64,000 bases of DNA from Saprospiraceae bacterium. GTDB lineage: Bacteria > Bacteroidota > Bacteroidia > Chitinophagales > Saprospiraceae. Every line of letters starts with the position of its first letter. Positions within the stretch are counted from its first letter, which is position 1. Both the position numbers and the translations under genes were made by a program. The stretch lies in NCBI GenBank assembly GCA_020629715.1, contig JAHDCU010000001.1, positions 434,001 to 498,000 of the forward strand. The letters are read 5' to 3'. Below are positions 9,358-20,400 of this stretch, piece by piece. Below the pieces are notes generated by a model, which did no database searches, had not been told where the DNA came from, and saw nothing but the letters and a program-made list of their open reading frames with translations.

Positions 9358-10455
9358 ATGAATGTTTTAATAGCCCCTGATAAATTCAAAGGTTCTCTGA
9401 CTGCTGATCAGGTATGCAATGCCATCGAAGTAGCACTAAAAAATTCAGCTACTACTCTTCACATCACGAAGCAACCATTGGCCGACGGAGGAGATGGCAC
9501 CTTGGACGTATTACTATCCATAGAAAATTGGCAAACCCATACTATTCAAACGCAAGATCCCCTAGGGCGGAAAGTGACTGCCCGATACCTAAGTCATAAC
9601 GAAGAAGTATTTATTGAATTAGCCGAGGCTAGCGGAATTACAAGACTGCATAGCTCCGAGCTTGATGTTATGACTGCTACTACAATTGGTACAGGTATCA
9701 TATTTAAGCATGCACTTGATCAAGGCATGAAAAAGATAATACTGGGACTTGGCGGTAGCTGCACCACTGAAATGGGATTAGGTATCGCTTATGCTCTGGG
9801 ATTCCAATTTTTAGATAAAAATGGTGATGAAATCATCCCATCTGGAGGGAAATTATTGGATATAGCCCAAATCAATCCGCCTATTACTTCTCAACCGTTT
9901 GAATTGACAATTCTTTGTGATATTGAAAACCCACTGTACGGACCGCAAGGAGCAGCTTATGTTTTTGGACCACAAAAAGGAGCTAGTGCAGAGCAAGTCA
10001 TCACTTTGGATAAAGGATTGAAACATATATCTGATCTTATAAAATCTCAACTTAGCAAAGATATATCCACCACAAAAGGTGGCGGTTCAGCAGGTGGCAT
10101 AGCAGCTGGTTTGATGGGTCTCATCCCCAATACAAAACTCATGAGCGGCTTTGATTATCTCAGCCATAAACTTAATCTATCAAATAAAGTGCAACAAGCG
10201 GATCTAGTCATTAGCGGTGAAGGAAAACTTGATCAAACCTCACTCAATGGAAAACTTATCGGCCGACTCAGCATACTTTGTAAGCAAAACAATGTACCCT
10301 TGGATATTATTTGTGGTATAAGCTCACTAGACCAAGAAGATCAACAAAAACATGCCATTAGAAATATATATCAAGTGGCGAACGAAGCTAAAACTCAAGA
10401 AGATGCTATTAAACATGCCCTACAATACATCGAATCCATGGAAATCAAAATGTGA
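9358..10455 (+). CDS. Glycerate kinase (GlxK/GarK family)
   Basis: A 365-residue protein opening with MNVLIAPDKFKGSLTADQV, the signature of the GlxK/GarK glycerate kinase family. Further conserved pieces are LADGGDGTLDVL (about 41-52), ILGLGGSCTTEMGLG (about 129-143) and SGEGKLDQTSLNGK (about 286-299). Characterised members phosphorylate D-glycerate, generally giving 2-phosphoglycerate, which enters lower glycolysis. It is the last gene of the tight three-gene set, with one base separating it from the symporter. The hexose half would be handled by general sugar kinases not present here. Confidence 0.93.
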   Translation: MNVLIAPDKFKGSLTADQVCNAIEVALKNSATTLHITKQPLADGGDGTLDVLLSIENWQTHTIQTQDPLGRKVTARYLSHNEEVFIELAEASGITRLHSSELDVMTATTIGTGIIFKHALDQGMKKIILGLGGSCTTEMGLGIAYALGFQFLDKNGDEIIPSGGKLLDIAQINPPITSQPFELTILCDIENPLYGPQGAAYVFGPQKGASAEQVITLDKGLKHISDLIKSQLSKDISTTKGGGSAGGIAAGLMGLIPNTKLMSGFDYLSHKLNLSNKVQQADLVISGEGKLDQTSLNGKLIGRLSILCKQNNVPLDIICGISSLDQEDQQKHAIRNIYQVANEAKTQEDAIKHALQYIESMEIKM

Positions 10456-10530
10456 TGCGAAACAACTGATTATCAAGAGCTAGCAGCTATTATGATCACT
10501 ACATCGTTACCAATAAAAAAAATAAATCAG

Positions 10531-10893
10531 ATGAGGAATCTTCTAATACTCTTATCCTTTGGCCTTTTTGTGATCTACTCTTGTTCTAAGGAAAATAGCT
10601 GCGACGATATTAATGAGCTGCTTACTTCTAAATCTTGGGTACTAGCATCAGAACCTGACAAAAAAATCACTTTTCAAGAAAATGGATCGATCATTGACGA
10701 AACTGGAATGTTTTGTGACCCTGCATTTACATCTTGCTCTTGGAGCTATAATGAGGAACTTTTAGAATTGATAATGAATTTTAATTTTCCATTGGGCATC
10801 GCGGGTCCAACTAATTATAGGTTAGAAAAGATCAGCTGCGATGAATTTACGCTAAGTATATCCACACAGACCTGGACTTTTATAGCTGATTAA
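10531..10893 (+). CDS. Small lipocalin-like lipoprotein
   Basis: About 120 residues from the ATG at 10531, chosen over the upstream ATG at 10492 because the lipoprotein signal (MRNLLILLSFGLFVIYSCSK, lipobox Cys near residue 18) begins here. The mature part has LLTSKSWVLAS, KKITFQENGSI and a closing TQTWTFI, the layout of short lipocalin-like or META-like Bacteroidota lipoproteins, in which a Trp opens the first strand. Function unknown. It follows glycerate kinase by 75 bases and overlaps the 3' end of the convergent TfoX-like gene by four bases. Confidence 0.65.
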   Translation: MRNLLILLSFGLFVIYSCSKENSCDDINELLTSKSWVLASEPDKKITFQENGSIIDETGMFCDPAFTSCSWSYNEELLELIMNFNFPLGIAGPTNYRLEKISCDEFTLSISTQTWTFIAD

Positions 10894-11207
10894 AGCTTGT
10901 ACTTTTCAATGACATAATTATGTGCTGATTTGGTCAAGTTAGACCAATTTTCAGCATACAAAAACGGTACTTGCACCCATTCTTTCATTGCTCTACCCTT
11001 CCCAGAAGGATCAAAAAATTTTGCACCATCCAGTGTTAGTGCCTTCGAATGATCCTCTCCCGAAAGCTTAAATACCATTTCATCTTGGAAGAAGCAAACG
11101 AATGCCTTTCCCTTGATCTTAAAGCAGGGCTTACCAAACATTTGGCTCTTTTCAGCCTCAATAAGGTCACCTCCTAAGCTTTCAAATAATTTTAGGGCTT
11201 CCGACAT
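10890..11207 (-). CDS. TfoX/Sxy N-terminal domain protein
   Basis: A 105-residue cytoplasmic protein. MFGKPCFKIKGKAFVCFF (about 23-40) and the Lys-Leu strand after it match the single TfoX N-terminal domain, here with its conserved KMFG-like start in the form QMFGKP. Stand-alone proteins of this type are common in Bacteroidota and have no assigned job; a competence role should not be assumed because the C-terminal TfoX domain is absent. A YjbR-like fold is the nearest alternative. It is transcribed divergently from moaC with about 30 bases between the starts. Confidence 0.7.
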   Translation of the reverse strand: MSEALKLFESLGGDLIEAEKSQMFGKPCFKIKGKAFVCFFQDEMVFKLSGEDHSKALTLDGAKFFDPSGKGRAMKEWVQVPFLYAENWSNLTKSAHNYVIEKYKL

Positions 11208-11238
11208 AGAATACCAAATTTGAGAATTACATTTGATT

Positions 11239-11715
11239 ATGACAAAATTTTCTCACCTAGACGATAAGGGCAATATAGACATGGTAGATGTCTCCGCAAA
11301 AAAAGTAAGTACTCGAGTGGCACAAGCTCGTAGTGTTGTGCAGGTAGAAAAAGAGATTCTAGAGCAATTTAACGATGGTGATATACATACTAAAAAGGGT
11401 CCTGTCTTTCAGACCGCACGTATTGCAGGTATCATGGCAGCTAAAAAGACGAGTGAATTGATACCACTTTGTCATCCATTGATGCTCAACAAGTGCAAGG
11501 TAGATATTGCTGTTGTGGATGATGCCATTCAGATTGATTCTCAAATTACGCTAGAAGGCAAAACTGGTGTCGAAATGGAAGCCTTAACCGCAGCATCCGT
11601 TGCAGCACTAACCATATACGATATGTGCAAGGCCTTTTCTCACAATATCATTATCGCAGAAACGAAACTTATGTCAAAAACAGGAGGTAAAAGTGATTTC
11701 AAACGTGAAGATTAA
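11239..11715 (+). CDS. moaC: Cyclic pyranopterin monophosphate synthase
   Basis: A 158-residue MoaC from ATG 11239; a TTG two codons earlier (11233) is a less likely start. MoaC converts the 8,9-cyclopurine nucleotide made by MoaA to cyclic pyranopterin monophosphate, the first committed intermediate of molybdenum cofactor. The family signature is complete: FSHLDDKGNIDMVDVS at the start, AGIMAAKKTSELIPLCHPL (about 70-88), EGKTGVEMEALTAASVAALTIYDM (about 115-138) and LMSKTGGKSDF at the end. The last 23 bases overlap the next gene. MoaA, MoaB, MoaD and MoaE are not in the window. Confidence 0.97.
   Translation: MTKFSHLDDKGNIDMVDVSAKKVSTRVAQARSVVQVEKEILEQFNDGDIHTKKGPVFQTARIAGIMAAKKTSELIPLCHPLMLNKCKVDIAVVDDAIQIDSQITLEGKTGVEMEALTAASVAALTIYDMCKAFSHNIIIAETKLMSKTGGKSDFKRED
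11682..11687 (+). promoter_or_regulatory. Shine-Dalgarno site setting a GTG start
   Basis: AGGAGG lies inside the 3' end of moaC, five bases before the GTG at 11693. A full Shine-Dalgarno sequence is unusual in Bacteroidota and supports this non-ATG start and translational coupling to moaC. Confidence 0.6.
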
Positions 11716-12832
11716 GCATACCAAACATACCGCTCTTGAGAAACCAATGGGTGGTGCATTTCATCGACAAGAATGGGGAATCATAGGTGCACCTTGTGAT
11801 GTGATTACTGGTCTGGCCAAGGAATTAGAAGAAAAACTAGGATCGTTTCTTAAACTAGGATATCTCGATGCCGATCACAATAAAGGCCGCAAAAAGGATA
11901 AGTTTTTTACTAGCTATACGGATAAAATTAGTTTTCAGCAGATACAGACATTCGAGCCTTTCAGAGATAAACAAAATCGAAAATATTTCAATCACCTCGA
12001 TTTACTTTTGGTCAATGGCAATCACTTTATAGCAGATCAACAAATCATCATTATCCACGAAAAAAAGAAAGAATCGCTGAGTCGAAAATTAGGTAGACTG
12101 ACCAATGTCAAAATGATTCTTTTGATGAAGAGTAGTGATGAAATCTACGATTTCGTCATAGAACATCTCGGTGATAAAACAGATATTCCCATTCATAAAA
12201 TCACCGATATCGATAAGATATCAAATGTGATTATCAAGGAAATCCAAGATCAGACACCACCGCTCTATGGTCTAGTATTAGCGGGTGGTAAGAGCCAACG
12301 TATGGGTGAAGATAAAGGTGCTCTATTCTATCATGGTAAAGAACAACGAGAGTATGAAGCTGATCTTTTACAATCTATATGCAATCGAGTTTTTATCTCT
12401 TGTCGAAAAAATCAAGATGAGCTTATAGAATCTCGGTATACCAAACTTTACGACACTTTTGACGGTCTAGGACCATATGGCGGAATATTATCTGCCTTTA
12501 GGGCTCATCCCAATGCGGCTTGGTTTACTTTGTCATGTGATCTTCCATTACTCGATGAAAAAACCATTAAACATCTATACAACAATAGAAATCCTCAAAA
12601 GCTGGCTACTTGTTTTCATAATCCAACAACCGAATTTCCCGAGCCTCTCATTACAATTTGGGAGCCAAGGTCTTATCCTGTTCTATTGGAGTTTTTGAGC
12701 ATGGGGTATTCCTGTCCTAGGAAGGTATTAATCAATACGGATATCGAAGAGCTGGAAATCCCAAAGCTGGAAGCCATGAAAAACGTAAATGATCGAAATG
12801 AATATCTGGAAGTGAAAAAAATGATTCATTAA
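11693..12832 (+). CDS. mobA: MobA with degenerate MobB-like N-terminal domain
   Basis: A 379-residue two-part protein starting with GTG. Residues about 190-379 are MobA, the guanylyltransferase that joins GMP to molybdopterin: YGLVLAGGKSQRMGEDKG is the nucleotide-binding loop, and FTLSCDLPLL holds the metal-binding Asp. Residues about 25-180 look like a MobB-type GTPase in outline, but the P-loop position reads GIIGAPCDVITGLAKEL (29-45) with no GK[ST], so nucleotide hydrolysis is unlikely. It overlaps moaC by 23 bases. The MobA part is secure; the MobB relationship is inferred from position and strand pattern. Confidence 0.85.
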   Translation: MISNVKIKHTKHTALEKPMGGAFHRQEWGIIGAPCDVITGLAKELEEKLGSFLKLGYLDADHNKGRKKDKFFTSYTDKISFQQIQTFEPFRDKQNRKYFNHLDLLLVNGNHFIADQQIIIIHEKKKESLSRKLGRLTNVKMILLMKSSDEIYDFVIEHLGDKTDIPIHKITDIDKISNVIIKEIQDQTPPLYGLVLAGGKSQRMGEDKGALFYHGKEQREYEADLLQSICNRVFISCRKNQDELIESRYTKLYDTFDGLGPYGGILSAFRAHPNAAWFTLSCDLPLLDEKTIKHLYNNRNPQKLATCFHNPTTEFPEPLITIWEPRSYPVLLEFLSMGYSCPRKVLINTDIEELEIPKLEAMKNVNDRNEYLEVKKMIH

Positions 12833-12949
12833 AATCATCGAGCTGACCATTCAATCAATAAAAGTACTTCGGCTACCTTCATGTAAAAATAACAAGTAAT
12901 ATAGAGGCGAAGAATAATCTAGAGGCGGTACGGGAGGTCAAAAAATTGA

Positions 12950-12980
12950 TTGAGTTCGCCTCAGGCGACGAGTTTTTGTG
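12950..12980 (+). terminator. Weak hairpin after mobA
   Basis: TCGCC at 12956-12960 pairs with GGCGA at 12964-12968 around a TCA loop, and a run of five T follows three bases later. The stem is only five pairs, so this is a weak terminator candidate about 120 bases after mobA. Confidence 0.3.
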
Positions 12981-13078
12981 ATAAGAATTTTTAGTTCGAT
13001 TTTTTTCGATTGAATAAATGAACACCCACGAAATAAAAGCCAATTAAAACTATTTATGGTCAGTAACCCTCTTTCATA

Positions 13079-14272
13079 CTAACTCATCCATAATATTGGA
13101 TAAACCTCACCTTTCTTAAACTGAGTTTTATCCGCAGGTAATTGCATGAAAGCATTTGCTCGTATTAAATTAGAACTATCACCTGATCCAGATGATTTCA
13201 TCGGTATTGCGATTAATTTCCCTTCTTTATTATTTTCAATGTGCACTTGTAAGAAATAAGTCAATGCTGCCTTGAAATAAAAATCTTTGTCTAGGACTGC
13301 ATATGCGACGGGAATAGGCTTTTTGTAAATGGATCTGTAGAGCCATGGGTAAACGTAACGTAAAGTACAAAGGTATGAGGAATTTGGATTGCCTGGCAGT
13401 GCAAATACCCTGCAAGACTCAGTAGTACCAAACCAAAAAGGCTTACCTGGTTTCTGAGCGACCCTATGAAAGTGCTTTTGGACTCCAAGATCAGATAATA
13501 CATCAGGTATAAAATCAAATTTACCTTTCGATACTCCACCTGAAAGGATCACGACATCGTATTCTTGAAGCCACTTTGCCAAGTTCTTTCTAATCTGATC
13601 TTTAGCATCATTAAGATGTCCATGATCTGCTTTGATTCCAAAATGCTCCAGACTTGCAGAAACCCGATATACATTTGATCTTCTAATTTGATGCTGCTCT
13701 GGAACCTTATTAATCTCAACCAGCTCATCGCCAGTGGATACCACTATTGTCTTTGGAAGGGATACCACTTGCACTGCAGTCTTACCAACTGTGGCTAGAA
13801 TGCCAATTTCACTCGCTTCAATTTCAGTATACTTCGGAATCAGTACTGCACCAAAGGACTTATCTCTACCCTTAGTATGTACATTTTGACCAAATCTTAT
13901 CGTTTCTATTAAGATTTTGGCTACCCCATCTTGGATTTCTAAATCTTCATATCTAATGACGGTATCACATCCATTAGGCAATACAGCACCAGTCATAACC
14001 TCAATCGCATTTTCAGAATCTTGCAGATCTTTCTGAATCTCTCCAGCAGCTTGTATTCCTTCGATTTTAAAAGATCGCTTGCCCTTTTCAAAAGTATTAA
14101 ATCCAATGGCTATCCCATCCATCATCACTCGATCGAATGGTGGTAGGTCTCGATCCGCTAGAATATCTTCAGCAAGGACTCGGCCTAAGCTATTCTGAAA
14201 AGGAACAGATACAGATCCAAAATCCTGAGTGTTAGAAGTGATTATTTGTGAGGCTTGATCTACTGATATCAT
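13079..14272 (-). CDS. moeA: Molybdopterin molybdenumtransferase MoeA
   Basis: A 397-residue MoeA, which inserts molybdate into adenylylated molybdopterin. The sequence shows DRDLPPFDRVMMDGIAI (about 39-55), AAGEIQ, TGAVLPNGCDTVIRYED (about 95-111), KGRDKSFGAVLIPKYTE (about 132-148), STGDELVE (about 179-186), ILSGGVSKGKFDFIPDVL (about 243-260) and FALPGNPNSS (about 293-302), all standard for MoeA. Length is normal (about 390-410). It is transcribed toward moaC-mobA but separated by about 245 bases, so it is convergent and not part of that operon. The window has no molybdoenzyme that clearly uses the product. Confidence 0.96.
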   Translation of the reverse strand: MISVDQASQIITSNTQDFGSVSVPFQNSLGRVLAEDILADRDLPPFDRVMMDGIAIGFNTFEKGKRSFKIEGIQAAGEIQKDLQDSENAIEVMTGAVLPNGCDTVIRYEDLEIQDGVAKILIETIRFGQNVHTKGRDKSFGAVLIPKYTEIEASEIGILATVGKTAVQVVSLPKTIVVSTGDELVEINKVPEQHQIRRSNVYRVSASLEHFGIKADHGHLNDAKDQIRKNLAKWLQEYDVVILSGGVSKGKFDFIPDVLSDLGVQKHFHRVAQKPGKPFWFGTTESCRVFALPGNPNSSYLCTLRYVYPWLYRSIYKKPIPVAYAVLDKDFYFKAALTYFLQVHIENNKEGKLIAIPMKSSGSGDSSNLIRANAFMQLPADKTQFKKGEVYPILWMS

Positions 14273-14495
14273 AATGCAAGTTAGACGTTTAAAACCTAAA
14301 GTGCTCGTTTGTCAAAAATATAGACTTTCTACTTAGAAATATACTTTATTGTAGAGCTCACTTGACTATGCGGTATCAAAGTTATTTTAAATTCAAACAT
14401 CACAACAAAAATTAAGTCTTAAGTACGACTAGGAGTTTTATCCAAATTTCTACTTTTTATAATTACATTATTACCAATTATCCTTATTTTTCAAG

Positions 14496-17400
14496 ATGAA
14501 AAGGGTAATTGTAATTTCGATGTTTATTCTAGGTTTTCAGTATTCAGCTCTATTCGGACAGCTTTCCTGTCCAGAATTAATCGAAATTTGTAGTGACGGT
14601 GAGATAATTATCAACGGTGAATTTCCCGAAGGTTCTTACAGTATAATATTCGAAGATGACTTTGGAAATTATATTGGCTCAGTGTCTCATCAACAAGTAA
14701 GCCTCAGTCCTTTAATATTTACACCTTATTTCAGTATTCATTCAATCTATGGAAATTATACGGTTCATTATGCAACTCAAAATTTAGAATGTAGGGGAAA
14801 CTACATGAATAACTTTTGTAGCCAACTATTTATTTTTGATACTCAGACTGGTTGTGAAGCAACGGATACAACCATTTGTTTTAATAACCCAAACCTAGAC
14901 GAAGAAGCTGAATATAGAAGAATTGTATGTCAAGGAGATACAAGTATTGTATTCAAAAAAACATTTGATAGCGAGATAGGTATCGAGGTTTCTAATTTGA
15001 TGCTGCTGCAAGAATTAGGAACTATTATTTCGGAGACAACTGAATTGGCAACTATTGTATGGAATGATACAGGTCTAGACTGCATGGAGGCATATGCCAT
15101 AATTTTTAGTGAAATTCATGTATCAACCTACATCTATAATATTCCAATATCTGTACTACCCTCCTCCCCATTGGAATTGTATAATGAAAATGAATTATAT
15201 ACTACACAAGAAGTATGTAGCGGGGAGCAACTATCGTTAAATATAAAAGGTGATGATATCATTGAAGTAGTATGGGAACTTTCAGATGGACGATCATTCA
15301 CTGGCCTCCAAAATAATATATCATTCCATAATCCTGGAGTATATGATCTTAGGATCAGAGATATTGGAGCATGTGAATGCAGGCCCATAGAGCAGTATCA
15401 AATCATTGTTAAGTCGGGACAAGCACCTAGTTTCAGTTGCAACACCTTAACATGCCCAGGAGAAGAAATCACCTATTTTGCCGATCAAGAATGTACTAGT
15501 TACATCTGGGATATTAATCCAAGCCCTATAATTACCCAAGGCGGTAGCCTTGATGATTCTTATATTTCATTTATCTGGAACCATGATACTCCTGGCACTA
15601 TAAGTCTAAGTACCCCAGATTGCTTTAATGATCCCTGCACAGAATCACTAGTAGAACAAGTTTCGGTAATACCACCAACGCTGTATATAGAAGGTGAAAT
15701 TGATGTATGTTCAAATTCAACGCATCGATATACTGTACCCTATATTGAGGGTGTAGAATATGATTGGGATATATCCTCTAATGGTACGATCGTCTCAGGT
15801 CATAAGACCTCATCACTAGAAGTGGATTGGAGATATACTTCTCTGCCTAGAACAAGCCAAATTTCTGTTTCTATTGAGAACTGTGAATTGGCATGTCAAG
15901 GCTCTGGTATACTGGATATAAATATTAGGCCGATACTCGAATTCTCTGTTCTTGATAGTGTTTGCTATGAGACAAGCAAGAACTTCTTTGTTTCCTTTGG
16001 ATCAACGGTTCAATGGATTCTTAAAGACGAATCTGGTACCACGTTAGCAGATGTGACAGATGATAGACTACAGCATTACTTTGATACACAAGGCCAACAT
16101 TCGCTTACAGTCAATGATGTAAATAATACCTTTTGTAGTGATACAGAGACTATTACTTTCGAAGTTCATTTACCACCTGACAGCAATTTACCAGTAGAGC
16201 AGAGTGATTTCGCTTGTGAAAACAACACCATACAATATTCTATACCACTTTTGAATCAGGATGAATATGTTAACTGGTATGTCCAAGACGGTAGCCTACC
16301 TATTCAAACCTATGAAACAAGTAAAATTTTATACCATAAGTGGGAAACTACAGGACCATATCAGATAGAGTATGAGGTGGTCAATATTATTACGGACTGT
16401 ACTTCGGAGTTAAGTAGTATAGATATACTCTCTCCACAGATACATGGGGCGGGTCAAACTTGTACTAATGAGGTAGCACAGTATAGTATAACTAGTACAG
16501 GTACACAGGAAGGTTCTTGGCTATTATCACCTGCGAACAGTGGTGTTATTATAGCTGAAAACAATAGTTCAGTTGATATCCTTTGGTTGGAACCAGTTAC
16601 CTCGGTCATCGAATTTCAGTCATGTAACTACAGTATCACAGAATCTGTAGATGTAAAAGAGCTAGCCGCATATAGTTACACTCATTTCCCAGACTGCAGC
16701 ATTTTAAAGTCTGAACTTCAAATAAGTACAGCTGCTTCCAACAACATTGCCGTATATGATGAATTCAAAAATCTTATATCCACAGACTTAAATATTCTCC
16801 TCGATGAAGGCTCATACATACTGGAAGTAACGAACATACTGGGCTGTACCAAAGCAGATACCATCGAAATCATTTTGTCTGAAATACCTGCTATATCTAT
16901 TGAGACTACACAAAGAACTAATATCTGTGAGACCGCAAATCAGATACATATGTTTGTATCTAAAGATCATGCAGGTCTTAGCTACCAATGGTATCGTAAT
17001 GACGTGGCGCTTACCGGTTTAACTGATATTTCTTATGCAACACGTATAGCTGGAGAATATTATCTGGAATATACCGATCCTGAAGCTTGTACTAGAAAAA
17101 CGAATTCCATAACCATCTATGATAATTGTGACGATGGAGGAGGCTGTGTAAGCTGTGACCCAGTGAGTATAGCACCATTGGGTACGGCAGTTATTGATAA
17201 TGATTGTCTATCCAAAAACTTCTTGATTACCGATATCAATCAAAGCGCATTTTATGAATGGAATGTTGCCGACCCTTATAGTAACAATACCTTTTTTGTC
17301 GGGTCTGATATTGCATATCAATTTTCTGATTTAGGAATCTACGAAGTCCGAGTAACCTCCGATCGAGACTGTGTAGATCTTTCTTGTACACATTGTGACG

Positions 17401-20400
17401 ACGGCCCATTTACATCTAGCTTGTGTCCTTCTTCTCGATTTGAAGTCGTGGTAACTGTAATACCTGATTTTTCATTTAAGACTGCCTGTACTGATGGCAG
17501 CATTCAATTTCTCAACGAAACACGATATCTATTTGATACATCCGTAAGTTATGAGTGGAACTTCGGTGATCCCAACAGTGGAGCAGATAATACGTCTTTT
17601 TCAAAAGATGCCAACCATACATTCAGTGGTTCAGGATTTTACACCGTAAGCTTAAGTGCCAGCGATGGTCAAGGCTGCATACTAAGCTTTAGTACTGAGG
17701 TAGAGGTAATACCCAACTTTGATTTAGAAATCATATCCGATGATGAAATCTGTCAAGGCAGTCGAATAGCTTTCGATCATAATGCCTATTATCAAAACTA
17801 TGAATATCAGTGGGAATTTGGAGACCCCAATACCATAGAGAACAGTTCTGATCAGATAACCAGTTCGCATACCTACTATAAATCTGGAAGCTATATTGTA
17901 GAACTCAGTGTCATTGATTCCTTTAGTTGTGAAATGCGTTCGGTCACCAAAGAAATCACTGTACTCGAAAATAATCTAGATGCTCATATCGAGACAGATA
18001 AAAATCCGATGTGCAATAATGAAATGATTACGCTGAGCACCAGCCAATCAAATGTTGATATCATATGGAGCACAGGAGAAGTGTCTTCGTCTATTGAGAT
18101 TACTACACCTGGAAGATACGGTTTGACGCTAACCGATCAGGAAGGCTGTACTGCTAGTGAGGAAATCGAAATCATAAATTATCAAGTAGAAGCACCGACT
18201 ATCGTGGCTATCGATAATGAAACGAGCTACACCAATGAAATCAATATCTGTATTGGTGAACCTTTTATTATGATGGCAGACGGAGTAAATGGATTCGATT
18301 ATCAATGGAGTAATCAACCAGACAATATTCAATCCATGACTTATAATCCCTATTTCAGCAACTTAGCAGTAGGCAGTTATGAAATAGAACTTGAAGTCAC
18401 AGATATCAGAAACGGATGTACTGCAAGCTCCGAATCATTCATGATCAATATACTCGATCTACCTGAAGTTCCTTTGATCAATGATGCGAATCTATTGAGA
18501 TGTGCAGGTACTTTGAATGAGGTCTCCGTTGAAAACTATGATCCAAGTCTGAGTTACAGATGGGATAATGGCCAGATAGGTCCTACCTTAAGGACAAGTT
18601 CAGCGGGTAGCTACTTTGTAATTGCTAGTAACTCGAATGGGTGTACCGAAGTAAGCGATCCGGTCGTTATCAGCAACCGACCATATCAACCAAGCTGGCT
18701 TACAGGTTGTATTGAGCGGTGCCTTCCTGATACGATTTGTTTCAATATGGACTTCCGTTACGACTACGAACTTGTAAAAGATGGATTAAATACTGGAATT
18801 ACTTTTGATTATACGGATGATTTCGTAATCATAGATGAGGCAGGAGACTACCAGATATTGATCACAGGAAATAATGGATGTACTTTACTTACAGAAGAAC
18901 TCAGCGTTAATCCCATCTCCGATAGCCTCTCCTTAAACGGATACGTATTCCACGACATTGATAAAAACGATACCTTCGAAAGTCAAGATATAGGACTCGA
19001 AAACATCTGGGTCGGACTTTTTATTGGTAATACTATCGTGGACAGTACATTCACTGATACTTCAGGTCAGTACGTTTTTGACAGTTTATCTTTTTCAGCC
19101 TTTGATATTAAAATTCGTTTGGGTGATCTTGATTTTATTGGAAAGCTGGACTCCACAATTATGTATAGTACATGTATCGAATCGAAGTCCATCGATTTTC
19201 CTTTAATACAACCTTGTGAAAATACATCTACTCGAGAAGAATATTGGAAATGCCCCATGAGTTCAATGATGTTGTATGGTTCAGAATATAGTCAACCTTC
19301 GATAGATAGTGTCTTATTTACAAGTCTTGCAGGTTGTGACTCTACAGTGGTCTTTGAAATCTTCAACTATGACGAACCAGAAATCACTTATAGTGTAGAG
19401 CCTAACTGTGATATACTTTCGGAAGCTTCTATTGAAATTACAACGATACAAGGCTTAAATCTTACTTTTTCTATCGATCCACAATCAGGATTTACAACTT
19501 CAAATACCATTGAAAATATATCTAGCGGTAACCAAACGCTATTTGTTGAGGATGGCAATGGCTGTCAATATTCATATCCCTTCGAAGTCATAGATCATTC
19601 TTACTCCTATACTATTGCCACTTCCCAAAGTTGTGAACTAGAGCCATCAGGTACTATGAGTATTGAAAATATTATTGGAGGAGTATCCTTCAGTTTGGAG
19701 CAAGATAATTTCAATATGGAGGTCAACTTTGAAAATCTTTCAACTGGAAATCACACTCTCTACACCATGAGTAATACTGGTTGTGTCGATTCACTAGAAT
19801 TCAATATTGCCGAATATACATATAATCCAATTAGCCTCAGCATAGATCAACCCTGTACAGCTAACGATTCTGGTAGCTTAACCATTGACAGTCCTGATGA
19901 TGACTATAGCTTTTCTCTGGATGGTCAGACCTTCTCCGATGAATTGCTGATACCAGATTTATCCGCTGACAACTATACCTTATTTGTAAGTTATGGTAAT
20001 GGATGTATTACTCAAGAGACCTTTACCGTAGAAAATAATCAAATACCTATCCTCGATATCGAGATGAATAATACTTGCGAAAATACCTCAAATGCAAGTA
20101 TTCAGTGGAACTGGGATACCAACCAAAATCATGAAATTGAATATAACGGAGCTATTTATTCAGAAAATACAACTGTAGAAAACTTAAGTTCTGGCTGGCA
20201 TTACTATTCGATTCTATCAAATGGATGCACATATGTTGATAGTTTGGAAATCATGGAAATACCACTACCAACTCTAAGCTATGAGCTAAATAATCCTTGT
20301 GGTGCCGATAACTCGGGAATTATTGAACTTATAGACCTTCCAGCTGAAACGCTTGTCAGTATCAATGGAAGCCCTTTCACTCCAAATACCACATATGATC

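Noticed and set aside
10890-11207. A natural-competence regulator (TfoX)
   Set aside because: Only the N-terminal domain is present; single-domain proteins of this type have no shown link to competence.
11228-11235. TACATTTG before moaC as a promoter -7 element
   Set aside because: It is only three bases before the ATG at 11239 and has no TTG at 17-19 bases.
12833-13078. A molybdenum cofactor riboswitch between mobA and moeA
   Set aside because: The gap lies between convergent genes, not upstream of either, and no matching fold was seen.
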